Positions 22,768 to 31,600 of a DNA stretch of 37,742 nucleotides are shown here, piece after piece. The first letter of the stretch is position 1, and every line of letters begins with the position of its first letter. The position numbers and the translations under genes were made by a program. The stretch is taken from the NCBI GenBank assembly GCA_035534835.1, contig DATLRE010000074.1, forward strand, positions 1 through 37,742, given 5' to 3'. The notes beneath the pieces were generated by a model. That model did no database searches. It was not told the origin of the DNA and was given only the letters and a program-made list of their open reading frames with translations. Origin of the DNA: Bog-756 sp035534835. GTDB lineage: Bacteria; Actinomycetota; Acidimicrobiia; Acidimicrobiales; RAAP-2.

Positions 22768-23612
22768 GATCCGACCTCCGTATCCGTGCTCGGCCCGGCG
22801 TCCCGGCGGATCCGGGCCGGTCGGCCCACCAGGAGCGCGGCCTGCACCGTGGCGGCGACGTCGTGGACCCGGACCATACCCGCCCCCTGCTGGAGCGCCC
22901 ATGTGGCGGTGGCCAGCGAGCCCGGGAGGCGCTCGGACGGCGCCAGCGGCTCACCGCCGGGACCGGCGGCGAGCTTCCCCAGGAAGGCCTTGCGGCTCGT
23001 CCCGACCAGGACCGGGTGACCGGTGGCGACCAGCACGCCCAGGCGGGCCAGGAGCTCGAGGTTGTGGTCGACCGTCTTGCCGAAGCCGATGCCCGGGTCG
23101 ATCCAGATCTCGGCGACACCGGCCCCGCGGGCGGCGGCGGCCCGGTCGGCGAGCAGGTCGCGCACCTCCGCGACCACGTCGTCGTAGCGCGGGTCGTCCT
23201 GCATGGAAGCCGGGGTCCCCTTCCGGTGCATGGCGACCCAACCGACACCGTGGCGGGCGGCCACCGGCCACAGCGAGGCCGATACGTCGTTGACCAGGGT
23301 CGCTCCCGCCGCCACCGCCGCCTCGGCCACCGGTTCCTTGACCGTGTCCACCGAGACCCGCACATGGGGGCTGAGGGCCTCCACGACCGGGACCACCCGG
23401 CGGAGCTCCTCCTCGACCGGAACCTCGACGGCGCCCGGTCGCGAGGACTCACCACCCACGTCGACGATGTCCGCGCCTTCGGCGATCATCTCGTGCCCCC
23501 GCCGGATGGCCGACTCCGTCTCGAACCAGGTGCCGCCGTCGGAGAACGAGTCCGGGGTGACATTGAGGATCCCCATGACCAGGGCGCGTCCCTCTGTGGA
23601 GGCTTCGGGCAT
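22764..23612 (-). CDS. folP: Dihydropteroate synthase
   Basis: Joins hydroxymethyl-dihydropterin pyrophosphate with p-aminobenzoate; target of sulfonamides. All signatures are visible: 'GILNVTPDSFSDGG', 'VDVGGESSRPGA', 'VSVDTVK', 'LVNDVSA', 'MHRKGTPASMQ', 'WIDPGIGFGKT', 'LVGTSRKAFLG' and 'VRVHDV'. 282 residues. ATG at 23612 has only a weak ribosome site but a TACGCT -10-like hexamer 7 nt upstream, so a leaderless internal promoter in the 55-nt folE-folP gap is possible. Confidence 0.96.
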   Translation of the reverse strand: MPEASTEGRALVMGILNVTPDSFSDGGTWFETESAIRRGHEMIAEGADIVDVGGESSRPGAVEVPVEEELRRVVPVVEALSPHVRVSVDTVKEPVAEAAVAAGATLVNDVSASLWPVAARHGVGWVAMHRKGTPASMQDDPRYDDVVAEVRDLLADRAAAARGAGVAEIWIDPGIGFGKTVDHNLELLARLGVLVATGHPVLVGTSRKAFLGKLAAGPGGEPLAPSERLPGSLATATWALQQGAGMVRVHDVAATVQAALLVGRPARIRRDAGPSTDTEVGS

Positions 23613-23619
23613 CGGCCCC

Positions 23620-23625
23620 AGCGTA
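23620..23625 (-). promoter_or_regulatory. Putative -10 of folP (leaderless)
   Basis: Minus-strand TACGCT, seven nt before the folP ATG. It is located in the longest gap between fol genes downstream of folE. No clear -35. Confidence 0.35.
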
Positions 23626-23667
23626 AACCAGGCCGGGAGGGACCGCGACCGGACCGTCGGGCGCGGC

Positions 23668-24237
23668 TCAGCGTCCTCGCACGAACTGCATGGCCTCGAA
23701 CCGGGTCGACGTGTCGCTCCGGAACAGGCCGCGGACGGCCGACGTGATGGTCGAGGTACCGGACTTCTTGACACCGCGCATCGACATGCACAGGTGTTCC
23801 GCGTCGACCACAACCAGGACGCCCTTCGGGTCGAGGGCCTCCTCGATGGCATCGGCGATCTGGGAGGTCATGCGTTCCTGCACCTGGAGGCGCTTGGCGT
23901 AGCCGTCGACCAGCCGGGCGAGCTTGGACAGCCCGGTGATCCGGCCGTCGGAGCCCGGGATGTAGGCCACGTGGGCGCGGCCCATGAACGGGACCATGTG
24001 GTGCTCGCACAGCGACGCGAAGGGGATGTCCCGCACCATGACCATCTCGTCGTGGTTGGCGGCGAAGGTGATCTCGAGGTGGTCGGCCGGGTTCTCGTCG
24101 AAGCCCGTGAAGAGCTCCTCGTACATCCGCGCCACCCGACCGGGGGTCATCAGGAGGCCGTCACGCGTTGGGTCCTCGCCCACGGCGGCGAGGATCTCGA
24201 GCACGGCCGCCTCGATCCTCTTCGTGTCCACGCTCAT
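23668..24237 (-). CDS. folE: GTP cyclohydrolase I
   Basis: Converts GTP to dihydroneopterin triphosphate, the entry to folate synthesis. The zinc site is complete: C77 and H80 in 'FASLCEHHMVPFMG' and C150 in 'AEHLCMSMRG'. 'GRITGLSKLARLVDGYAKR' and 'RLQVQERMT' are also diagnostic. 189 residues, normal; type IA. ATG with GAGAGG upstream. In many actinobacteria ftsH stands between hpt and folE; here there is only a 122-bp gap with a 9-bp repeat array. Confidence 0.97.
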   Translation of the reverse strand: MSVDTKRIEAAVLEILAAVGEDPTRDGLLMTPGRVARMYEELFTGFDENPADHLEITFAANHDEMVMVRDIPFASLCEHHMVPFMGRAHVAYIPGSDGRITGLSKLARLVDGYAKRLQVQERMTSQIADAIEEALDPKGVLVVVDAEHLCMSMRGVKKSGTSTITSAVRGLFRSDTSTRFEAMQFVRGR

Positions 24238-24291
24238 CGTCCGGTCACCTCTCCACTCGCAGGCCGGCCCGCAGTCCGGCGCCGGTGCCCC

Positions 24292-24297
24292 GTTCTA
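24292..24297 (-). promoter_or_regulatory. Putative -10 of folE
   Basis: Minus-strand GGTAGAACGGG contains TAGAAC; the surrounding bases match those of the carD promoter (GGTAGAATGGG). Predicted leader ~47 nt. No -35. Confidence 0.35.
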
Positions 24298-24319
24298 CCT
24301 GGTGGCGACGCCCGGCCGT

Positions 24320-24355
24320 GCCGGGGCCGCCGGGGCTGCCGGGGCTGCCGGGGCT
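24320..24355. repeat. 9-bp GC tandem repeat after hpt
   Basis: Four copies of gccggggct (first copy with one change), beginning 4 nt past the hpt stop codon. The placement is the same as that of the array after disA at 3307-3340, with a different unit. Confidence 0.85.
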
Positions 24356-24359
24356 GCAC

Positions 24360-24941
24360 CTACGGTTTCGGTCCCCGGTAGTCGTGGATGGCGGGCAGGT
24401 TCCGGTAGCGCTCGGCCACGTCGAGGCCGTACCCGATCACGAAGTCGGCGGGGATGGTGAACCCGACGTAGCGCAGGTCGACGGCCGTCCGCTGCTGGCC
24501 CTCCTTGACCAGGAGGGCGCAGACCTCGAGGCTCGCCGGCTGTCGGGCGAGGAGATAGCGCTGGAGGTAGCTGAGGGTGAGGCCGCTGTCGACGATGTCC
24601 TCGACCACCAGGACGTGCCGGTCCACCAGGTCGACGTCGAGGTCCTTGACGATGCGGACCACGCCCGAGGTCCGGGTGGCGCTGCCGTAGGACGACACGG
24701 CCATGAAGTCGACCTCGGAGGGGAGGGCGATGGCCCGCGACAGGTCGCTCATGAACATGAAGGCGCCCTTCAGCACGCCGACGAGGAGCGGGGGGCGGCC
24801 GGCGTAGTCCTCCGTGATGGCGGCCCCGAGCTCGGCGATCCGACGCTGGAGGTCCGCCGCGGAGACGATCACGGCGCCGACCTCGGCGCCGTCCTCGAGG
24901 CGCGCGCCGTCGGTCGGGCGTTCGTCGCCGGGGCTGGTCAC
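24360..24941 (-). CDS. hpt: Hypoxanthine(-guanine) phosphoribosyltransferase
   Basis: Purine salvage: hypoxanthine/guanine plus PRPP to nucleotide. The PRPP-binding loop is 'HVLVVEDIVDSGLTLSYL'; 'PPLLVGVLKGAFMFMSDLSR' and 'VDFMAVSSYGS' precede it, and the C-terminal 'ADFVIGYGLDVAERYRNLP' is typical. 193 residues. GTG start one nt after the tilS stop. The tilS-hpt pair is conserved across many bacteria. Confidence 0.95.
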   Translation of the reverse strand: MTSPGDERPTDGARLEDGAEVGAVIVSAADLQRRIAELGAAITEDYAGRPPLLVGVLKGAFMFMSDLSRAIALPSEVDFMAVSSYGSATRTSGVVRIVKDLDVDLVDRHVLVVEDIVDSGLTLSYLQRYLLARQPASLEVCALLVKEGQQRTAVDLRYVGFTIPADFVIGYGLDVAERYRNLPAIHDYRGPKP

Positions 24942-24942
24942 G

Positions 24943-25932
24943 TCACGACTGTACCGGAGCGTCGGCGGACCCCCCGGGCCCGGGCGCCGGGCGCCGGCTC
25001 AGCCGGCCGGCGGTCCGGGTGATCCGGACCCCGCCGGGGACCTGGGTGGCGCGCCGCTCCAGCCGGGCGACCTGGAGCACCCGGTCGACGGCGTCGGCCG
25101 GGGGCGGGTAGGGGCCCCCGGCCGCCAGCCACCGTCGCACCGCCCGCCGGGCCTGGGCGGGCGGTGCCGCGGCCAGGGCGGCGGCGTCGGTGGGGTCGAG
25201 CCGGTCGGCGACGGCGTCGAGCAGGTCGGCGTCGCCGGCGAGGAGGGCGGCCTGGCGGGCCAGCACGGGGACGACGTCGCGTCCGGCGATGTCGGCGCAG
25301 AGCGGGAGGAGTTCGGCCCGCACCCGGTTGCGGACGAACCTCGGATCCTCGTTGGACGGGTCGTGCACCGTCGCCAGCCCCAGCCGGGCGCAGAGCGCCA
25401 CCGTCTCGCGGCGTCGCAGGGCCAGGAGCGGGTGGGACGGACCGGCACGCATGCCGGCGAGCCCGTGCACACCTGCGCCGCGCAGCAGGTTGCCCAGCAC
25501 CGTCTCGGCCTGGTCGTCCATGGTGTGGCCGGTCGCCGCGCCGGGACCGAGGGCCCGGCGCCGGGCCTCCCGCGCCCGGGCCTCCAGGTTCGGTCCGTCG
25601 GGGACCTCGACCCGGACGGCACGGAACCGGGCCCCCAGGCGGGCCGCGGCGTCGGCGGCCACTTCGGCCTCGTCGGCGGACCCCGGGCGCAGGCCGTGGT
25701 CGACGTGCACCGCCGTCACCCGGCACCCGGCGGCGACCGCCAGGGCGATCAGCGCGGTCGAGTCCGGACCCCCGGACACGCCGCATACAAGCGGCCGGTC
25801 GGTCGGGGGGAACGTGCACCGGGCCAGCAGCGCTGCGGTCCCGGGGTCGTCGACCGGGCGACCGGTCGGCGCCCGCGTCCCCCGGCCGACGGGGGGAGCG
25901 GGGTCCCCGTGTCCGGCACCGGGATCGTCCAC
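24943..25932 (-). CDS. tilS: tRNA(Ile)-lysidine synthase
   Basis: Modifies C34 of tRNA-Ile2 to lysidine so that it reads AUA. The PP-loop motif is 'VCGVSGGPDSTALIAL', followed by 'AVHVDHGLRPGSADEAE', 'GHTMDDQAETVLGNLLRG' and 'RNRVRAELLP'. 329 residues: catalytic domain plus a reduced C-terminal region, as in other actinobacteria. GTG at 25932, 4 nt after the preceding stop; no ribosome site is seen, so translation is probably coupled. The N-terminal ~35 residues are Pro/Gly-rich, and the start is therefore less certain. Confidence 0.93.
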   Translation of the reverse strand: MDDPGAGHGDPAPPVGRGTRAPTGRPVDDPGTAALLARCTFPPTDRPLVCGVSGGPDSTALIALAVAAGCRVTAVHVDHGLRPGSADEAEVAADAAARLGARFRAVRVEVPDGPNLEARAREARRRALGPGAATGHTMDDQAETVLGNLLRGAGVHGLAGMRAGPSHPLLALRRRETVALCARLGLATVHDPSNEDPRFVRNRVRAELLPLCADIAGRDVVPVLARQAALLAGDADLLDAVADRLDPTDAAALAAAPPAQARRAVRRWLAAGGPYPPPADAVDRVLQVARLERRATQVPGGVRITRTAGRLSRRPAPGPGGSADAPVQS

Positions 25933-25936
25933 CGGG

Positions 25937-27103
25937 TCAGGGGACGAGGGTGGCGGCGGCACCGACCCGCGCGATCCACCCCGCCGGGTCGCGGATCTCC
26001 TCGAGCGTCGGAAGCCACTCGGGACCCCGCCAGGCGTTGTCCAACAGCTCGGGTCCGCCCGCACCCTCGACGGCGGCGATGAACCGCTCGCCCTCCTCGT
26101 ACTGGCGGAGCTTCGCCTCGATGCCCATCAGCTGCTGGAGGATCCGGGACAGGCCGTGGGCCTGCCTGCGGCGCTGTCGCAGGACGGCGGCGAACCGGGC
26201 CGCGCTCGGGATGTCCGCGGCGCCGGCCCGGTCCATCGTCACGTCGCCGTGCCCCTCGAGCAGGCTCATCAGTGCCTGGATCCGGTGGAGGCCCTCGAGC
26301 TGTTCGGCCGTCGCCACGAGCCCGAGCGCGCCGTTGTCCTCGAGCGGATTGCGGCCGGCCCGGATCTGGTCGGACATCCTCCGCAGGGCCGAGGCCAGGT
26401 GGGCGGGATCGGGCTCGAGCGAGCCGAGGCCCTCGTCCACCAGCGACACGAAGTAGTCCCGCATCCACGGGATCGCCGTGAACTGGCAGCGGTGGGTGAC
26501 TTCGTGGAGCGCCAGCCAGAGGCGGAACTCCCGGGGCTCGAACCCGTGCTGGCGCTCGAGGGCGACCACGTTCGGCCCCACGAAGTAGACGATGTCCTGC
26601 TCGTCGGCGGCCTCCTCGGTCAGCAGGAGGTCGTACTGCCCGAGCACACGGGTCGAGAGCCAGCCGAGGACCACACCCATCTGGGCACCGGTGGCGGCCC
26701 GGCCTGCGGTGGCGAGCGGCCCGGCCAGCCGGGCCAGGACGGCGTTCGACCCGGAGAGCCGCCCCGGGTCGAGCCGGTCGAGGTGGGGACCGAGGAGGCG
26801 CTGGAAGCTGGACACGTTGGCCGACACCCAACCGGCCCGGTCGGTCACCCGGGCCCGGGCCGGCCCGGCGGCGGAGCGCAGCCCGGTCGACGCGGCCACC
26901 AGCTCCTCGGCCCGGGCGGTCAGTTCGCCGAACTCGGCCTGGAGGAGGTCGGGGCGGTAGGGCGCGGGCACCCGGGTGCGACTGCCGATCCAACCCGCCA
27001 CCCGCTCGGCCGTGTCCCAGCCCACGGCGCCCGGCCCTCGGCCACGGGCGTCCCGCGGGCCGTCGTCCGCGCCTTGTCCGACGTCGCTCGAGGTCACGGG
27101 CAC
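25937..27103 (-). CDS. DUF2342 zinc-dependent metalloprotease-like protein
   Basis: A member of the actinobacterial DUF2342/'coenzyme F420 biosynthesis-associated' family of predicted zinc hydrolases. The HExxH motif is present in 'LALHEVTHRCQF'; an 'SLVDEGLGSLEPD' stretch lies ~24 residues later. 'GPNVVALERQHGFEPREFRLW' is a typical preceding segment. 388 residues from GTG 27103; a second GTG at 27097 would fit a leaderless transcript from the TACACT at 27105-27110. No experimental function is known to me. Immediately upstream of tilS, the usual place in actinobacteria. Confidence 0.85.
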   Translation of the reverse strand: MPVTSSDVGQGADDGPRDARGRGPGAVGWDTAERVAGWIGSRTRVPAPYRPDLLQAEFGELTARAEELVAASTGLRSAAGPARARVTDRAGWVSANVSSFQRLLGPHLDRLDPGRLSGSNAVLARLAGPLATAGRAATGAQMGVVLGWLSTRVLGQYDLLLTEEAADEQDIVYFVGPNVVALERQHGFEPREFRLWLALHEVTHRCQFTAIPWMRDYFVSLVDEGLGSLEPDPAHLASALRRMSDQIRAGRNPLEDNGALGLVATAEQLEGLHRIQALMSLLEGHGDVTMDRAGAADIPSAARFAAVLRQRRRQAHGLSRILQQLMGIEAKLRQYEEGERFIAAVEGAGGPELLDNAWRGPEWLPTLEEIRDPAGWIARVGAAATLVP

Positions 27104-27104
27104 C

Positions 27105-27110
27105 AGTGTA
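27105..27110 (-). promoter_or_regulatory. Putative -10 of the DUF2342-tilS-hpt unit
   Basis: Minus-strand TACACT, 7 nt before the in-frame GTG at 27097; it would put transcription initiation next to that codon. No clear -35. Confidence 0.35.
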
Positions 27111-27152
27111 GGGAGGACCGGCCCGTTCGGTGGACCGGCCGGTGCGACGGCG

Positions 27153-27464
27153 TCAGTCGGCGGAGGCCGCGCTCTCCTCGCGCAGCGCGTCCGCGACCCG
27201 TGAGCGCAGCGCGTCCGGCACGCGGTCGTGGCACCTGCTGGCGACCAGCTTGCGCAGTTCGGCCTCGAACCCGTAGGCGCCGACGCACGGTCCGCACAGG
27301 TCCAGATGACGGGCGATCTCGATGCGCCGCTGCTCGGTCAGCTCACCGTCGAGATAGAAGTAGAGCTTCTCGATGGTCTCGTCACAGCCGACGAACCCGG
27401 CGGGCGGCTCGGGTGGGTCCGCACCGGCCGGGACGCCCGCTACGCCGTCTCCCTCTGCTGCCAT
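27153..27464 (-). CDS. rsrA: RsrA-type zinc-binding anti-sigma factor
   Basis: 103-residue redox-sensing anti-sigma factor (ZAS family). The zinc motif is H53-x3-C57-x2-C60 in 'RHLDLCGPC', with C27 in 'FVGCDETIEKLYFYLDG' completing the four ligands of characterised RsrA. Under oxidation the family loses zinc and releases its sigma factor. ATG is preceded by AGGGGAG. Located 12 nt after the sigma gene, the standard order. Confidence 0.92.
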   Translation of the reverse strand: MAAEGDGVAGVPAGADPPEPPAGFVGCDETIEKLYFYLDGELTEQRRIEIARHLDLCGPCVGAYGFEAELRKLVASRCHDRVPDALRSRVADALREESAASAD

Positions 27465-27476
27465 CGTGCGTCTCCC

Positions 27477-28055
27477 CTACCTCGCCTCGTCGGAGGCTCC
27501 GACGAGGCCACGTGCTCTTCCCACATCCACCAACGCCTTCTGCAGGGCTTTTCTTCCTCGGTGGATCCTGCTCATGACGGTTCCGATCGGAACGTCGGTG
27601 ATCTCCGCGATCTCCTTGTACGAGAACCCTTCGACGTCGGCCAGCAGGACGGCGATGCGGAACGCGTCGGGGAGGGACTCGATGGCGGCCTTCACGTCGG
27701 TGTCGGTGAACCGGTCGAGTGCCTCGTCCTCCGCACTGCGGCCGAGACCGGCGGAGGGGTCCCCGGCCAGATGGTGGTAGAGGTACAGGTCCTCGACGTC
27801 CTCGACGTCGGCGATCTCCGGTCGGCGCTTCCTTGCCCGGTACGTGTTGATGTAGGTGTTCGTCAGGATCCGGTAGAGCCAGGCCTTGAGGTTGGTTCCG
27901 CTCTGGAAGGACCCGAAGGCGCGGTAGGCCTTCAGGTACGTCTCCTGGACCAGGTCCTCGGCGTCGGACGGGTTGCGCGTCATGCGCAGCGCCGCCGTGT
28001 AGAGGGCCGACATGTACTCCATGGCGAGACGGGAGAACTCTGCCTGGTCGGCCAT
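27477..28055 (-). CDS. sigR: ECF sigma factor, SigR/SigH type
   Basis: 192 residues. Region 2 reads 'LRMTRNPSDAEDLVQETYLK' and 'TNLKAWLYRILTNTYINTYR'; region 4 reads 'ESLPDAFRIAVLLADVEGFS' and 'IPIGTVMSRIHRGRKALQ' (with V for the first I). These are characteristic of the thiol-oxidative-stress sigma factors partnered with RsrA. The -10-like TAGGGT lies 6 nt before the ATG, so the mRNA is probably leaderless and the gene is read by a housekeeping-type sigma factor. I did not find a convincing GGAAT-N18-GTT autoregulatory promoter upstream. Confidence 0.93.
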   Translation of the reverse strand: MADQAEFSRLAMEYMSALYTAALRMTRNPSDAEDLVQETYLKAYRAFGSFQSGTNLKAWLYRILTNTYINTYRARKRRPEIADVEDVEDLYLYHHLAGDPSAGLGRSAEDEALDRFTDTDVKAAIESLPDAFRIAVLLADVEGFSYKEIAEITDVPIGTVMSRIHRGRKALQKALVDVGRARGLVGASDEAR

Positions 28056-28061
28056 GGGGCC

Positions 28062-28067
28062 ACCCTA
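28062..28067 (-). promoter_or_regulatory. Putative -10 of sigR (leaderless)
   Basis: Minus-strand TAGGGT followed by six bases (GGCCCC) and the ATG; spacing identical to that at radA. Confidence 0.45.
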
Positions 28068-28106
28068 CACAGCACCCGACCGCCGCCGGACCGGACAGGG
28101 GCGCCG

Positions 28107-28605
28107 CTACCGGGCGGCGATGCCGACGACCGGCTGACCCGTGGCCGTGGCGGCCGACCCGAGGTAGGGGGCGTCGCCGAAGGCGAAGATGCCGCCGTCG
28201 GAGGCGACCAGCCAGTAGCCGCGGCCGTCGGGGGTGGCGGCCATGCCCACCATGGGCCGGTTGAGCGTGAGGGCCCCGGTCGAGCCGAGGTAGGGGGCGT
28301 CGCCCGTGGCGAAGATGCCGCCGTCCGCTCCCACGAGCCAGTAGCCGGCTCCGTCGGCCGTCGAGGCCATGCCGACGATGGGGGCGTTGAGGCCCAGCGC
28401 GCCCGTCGAGCCGAAGAAACCGGCATCGCCGAAGTTGAAGATGCCGCCGTCCGAGCCGACGAGCCAGTAGCCGCGCCGGTCGGGGGTGTCGGCCATGCCG
28501 ACGATCGGCCGGTTGAGCGAGTGGGCGCCGTCGGGACCGTACGACGGATCGCCGCCGAACGCCGACACCTGGGCGGCGGACGTCACCATCCGGTAGCCGT
28601 CGCCC
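28107..28605 (-). repeat. Four 42-residue C-terminal repeats
   Basis: Four units with the pattern GYWLV..DGGIF.FGDA..FGS....LN.PIVGMA..PD. ; the first is divergent ('GYRMVTSAAQVSAFGGD'). The same unit recurs at 33247-34611 and as a relic at 6291-6426. Confidence 0.85.
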
Positions 28606-31600
28606 GGGCCGGGTGCCGGCGACCCGGAGGTCGGTGGGGCGGTGCCGCCGGGGGGTGGTGTCGTCGACGTCCCCCCTGCCGTTCCGCCCCCCGGGTCCGA
28701 CCAGGCCAGGGTGGGCAGGCCGCTCCCGTCGACGACGGCCGGCCCGCCCGAGCCGGCGTAAGCCTCGAGGGCGTGGACGAACGCCGCGGCGCTCTGGGTC
28801 GCCGGCCAGAAGGGGGGGATGCCCCCGCCGTAGTACCCGCCGTAGTCGAGTTCGGTGACCGAGATCCGCACGGCGCTCACGGACACCGGGTCGAAGGCGA
28901 ACTGGAGTTGGTGATCGCGGAACTGCCCCCGTTCGTCGGCCAGCGTCACCCACCCCGTGCCCGGCTCGTCGGCCGAGACGGTGTAGTTGCGCAGTCCCGG
29001 GGCGGTCGAGCCGACCGACTGCGTGTCGACCACGACCCGGTCGATCGTCGAGGGCGCGGCCAGGGTCACCGTGAGTGAGGGCGTGCTGTCCCCGGGGCCC
29101 GAGGTCCAGCCCTGGCCGTAGCCGGCGGGGAGGCCGGCGATGGCGGCCGAGGCGTTGCCGCTCGAGGCGTCGGCCGTCGCGCCGGCGGCGGCCGACGCCA
29201 GGTCGGTGCCGTAGCCCTCGGTGGGCCCGACCGTCAGGGTGTCGCCGGCGGGGTAGGTAAGGAAGGTCACCTGGCCCGACAGCGGGAGGCCGTAGGCGGT
29301 CCCCGACACCGCCTGGGCGGTCGTGACCCCCCCGTACTCGGTGGTCGCGGTGACCGGCACGGCGGCGCCCGACGGATCGGTGAGCGTCAGCGATGCCGTG
29401 ACCGGCAGCCCGTCGGTCCACACCGCGCTGACGTCGGTCGTGCCCCCCGGCGTCGTGCCGAAGTCGGCCCGGTAGGCCTGGGGGATCCCGATGGACGGCA
29501 TCGACAGGTAGGGACGGCCGGCCAGCAGCCCCGAGGTGGTCATCGTGGCCAGCGCCGCCGGCTTCACGTAGTCGACCGACTGGCCGGCCTGCACCAGAGA
29601 GAACGAGACCCCGTTGTTGCCCCAGCTGCCCTCGTCGTAGAAGTAGTTCTGGACGGGGACGCCCAGGGCCTTCTGCCAGATCATCGACCGGGTGACGTCG
29701 TCAGCCTGGCCGAGGAAGTTGTAGTCGCCGTCGCTCCACCAGCCGACCTCGGTGAACCACAGCGGCTTGCCGCCGAGGAGGGCCTGGAGCTGGCGGACCT
29801 GGGCCGGGATCCCGTCCTCCTCGTAGGCGTCGTTCGAGCCGGTGTAAGGATGGATGGAGGCGACGTCCATGTCGGCCAGGCCGCCGGCGGCGATGAGCTG
29901 CTGCCACCACCCGACGGAGGGTTCGAGGGTCGAGCCGCCCAAGACGGTGGAGGACGATCCGGGCAGCACGGACTTGACCGCCGCGTAGAACGGGGCCAGC
30001 ACCTTGGCGGTGTAGGTCCCGGCATTGCCCCAGCCGGTGTTGTTCGCCTCGTTCCAGGGCTCCCAGGTGGTCACCGGCGCGCAGGCCGTGCACCCGGCGG
30101 GCACGGTGGCGTAGTGCGCCACGAGGGCGGCGACGTCGGCCTGCCACAGGCCGCTGTTCACCAGTGCCGTCGGGACCGGCTCACCACCGCTGACCTGCAT
30201 CCAGTACGTCAGGTGGTCCTGGTTGGCCAGGTAGGCGGCCTTGTAGGGGTCGGTGCTGGCCGAAGCGAAGGTGAGCGCCGTCGGGCCGCAGGTCGCCGCC
30301 GTGGGAGCCGACGCGTTGCAGCCGGGGAGGAGGGACGCCCAGTCCACCATGGTGCCGTTGCGCAGCGAGTCCAGCCCGAGCTGGGCGTTGAGGGCGACGC
30401 CCCGGGGATCGGTCGGGCCGCCCGAGCCGATCCCGGCGGGCAGTGCGGCGAAGTCCAGCCGGTCACCGGGGGCGCCCACCGTGTAGGGCATGCAGGTGGT
30501 GCCGAGGGCGGTGGGCGGGCTGGTCGAGGTGTCGTACAGGGTGGCCCGCACCTGGTAGGGCCCGGGGAGGGTGTCGGCGACCGGGAGGGTCAGGGGCAGC
30601 GACGCCAGCCCCGCAGCGGTCGTCGGCAACGGGAGTTCCGTCGGAGCCGGGACGGTCCCCGCGGTGAGTGACGCCGTGTCCTCCACCGAGTAGGACAGGC
30701 GCAGGTGCGGGGCGGAAGGAGCCCACCACGGGTCGAACGTGGCCACGACGGCCGGGGTCGCGCCGGGGGCGAAGTAGTTCCCGGTCGCCGCCGTCGCCAG
30801 CCCGGCGCCCCAGCCGAGGCTGTTCAGGGGGGCCTGGGCCGACGACAGGTAGGCCTGGAGGGTGGACAGCGGGACCGAGGAGATCGCGTCGGCCCCGTTG
30901 TTGAAGGTCGGTCCCGACTGGAAGTAGAGGGTCGATCCCACCAGGGAGGCACTCCCGCCCCCGATGGCGAGCGCGGAGCCGAGGGAGGTGCTCCCCCGCA
31001 GGAACCCCTCGGGGCTGGTGGCCTCGATGGTGTGGTCGGGGTCCACGGTGTAGATGGTCCCGTCCGGGCCCTGCAGCGCCTGGCCCGGGTAGGAGAACTG
31101 TGTGCCCGACCCGGTGTGGACGCCGTTGCCCTCGATGTGCGACGAGCCGAAGGTGGAGAGGACCCGTCCCGACGGCGAGACGGTCTCCACGTAGCCGTTG
31201 GCCGAGTACAGCAGGTTCCCGTCGGCCTCCGGGGTGACGAAGCCGTTGTCCACCAGGGGGAAGGAACCGGTGACCGACCCGGTCGCCTGGTCCAGGACGA
31301 GGCTTCCCGCCGTGTCCTGCACCAGGCTCACCACGACCTGGAACGAGGCGCCCGCTCCCACCGAGAACAGACCGGTCGGGTTGCCGCCACGCGGGTCCAC
31401 CGACCAGAGCAGGGCGCCCGACGGCGAGAACTTGTCGACCAGCTGGCCGTAGTACGAGGCGAGGTAGATGTTGCCCGACGGGTCCACCACCGGCGCGGAC
31501 ACCGAGTTGCCGGTGAAGTGGGAGGGCAGGGCGAACGAGCCCTGCTGGGCACCCGCGAGCGAGTAGGTGACCAGGCGGGTCCCCGTGTTCACGTACAGCG

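Noticed and set aside
27464..28110. SigR-type autoregulatory promoter (GGAAT-N18-GTT) upstream of sigR
   Set aside because: No adequate match was found by eye; the TAGGGT -10 next to the ATG fits better.
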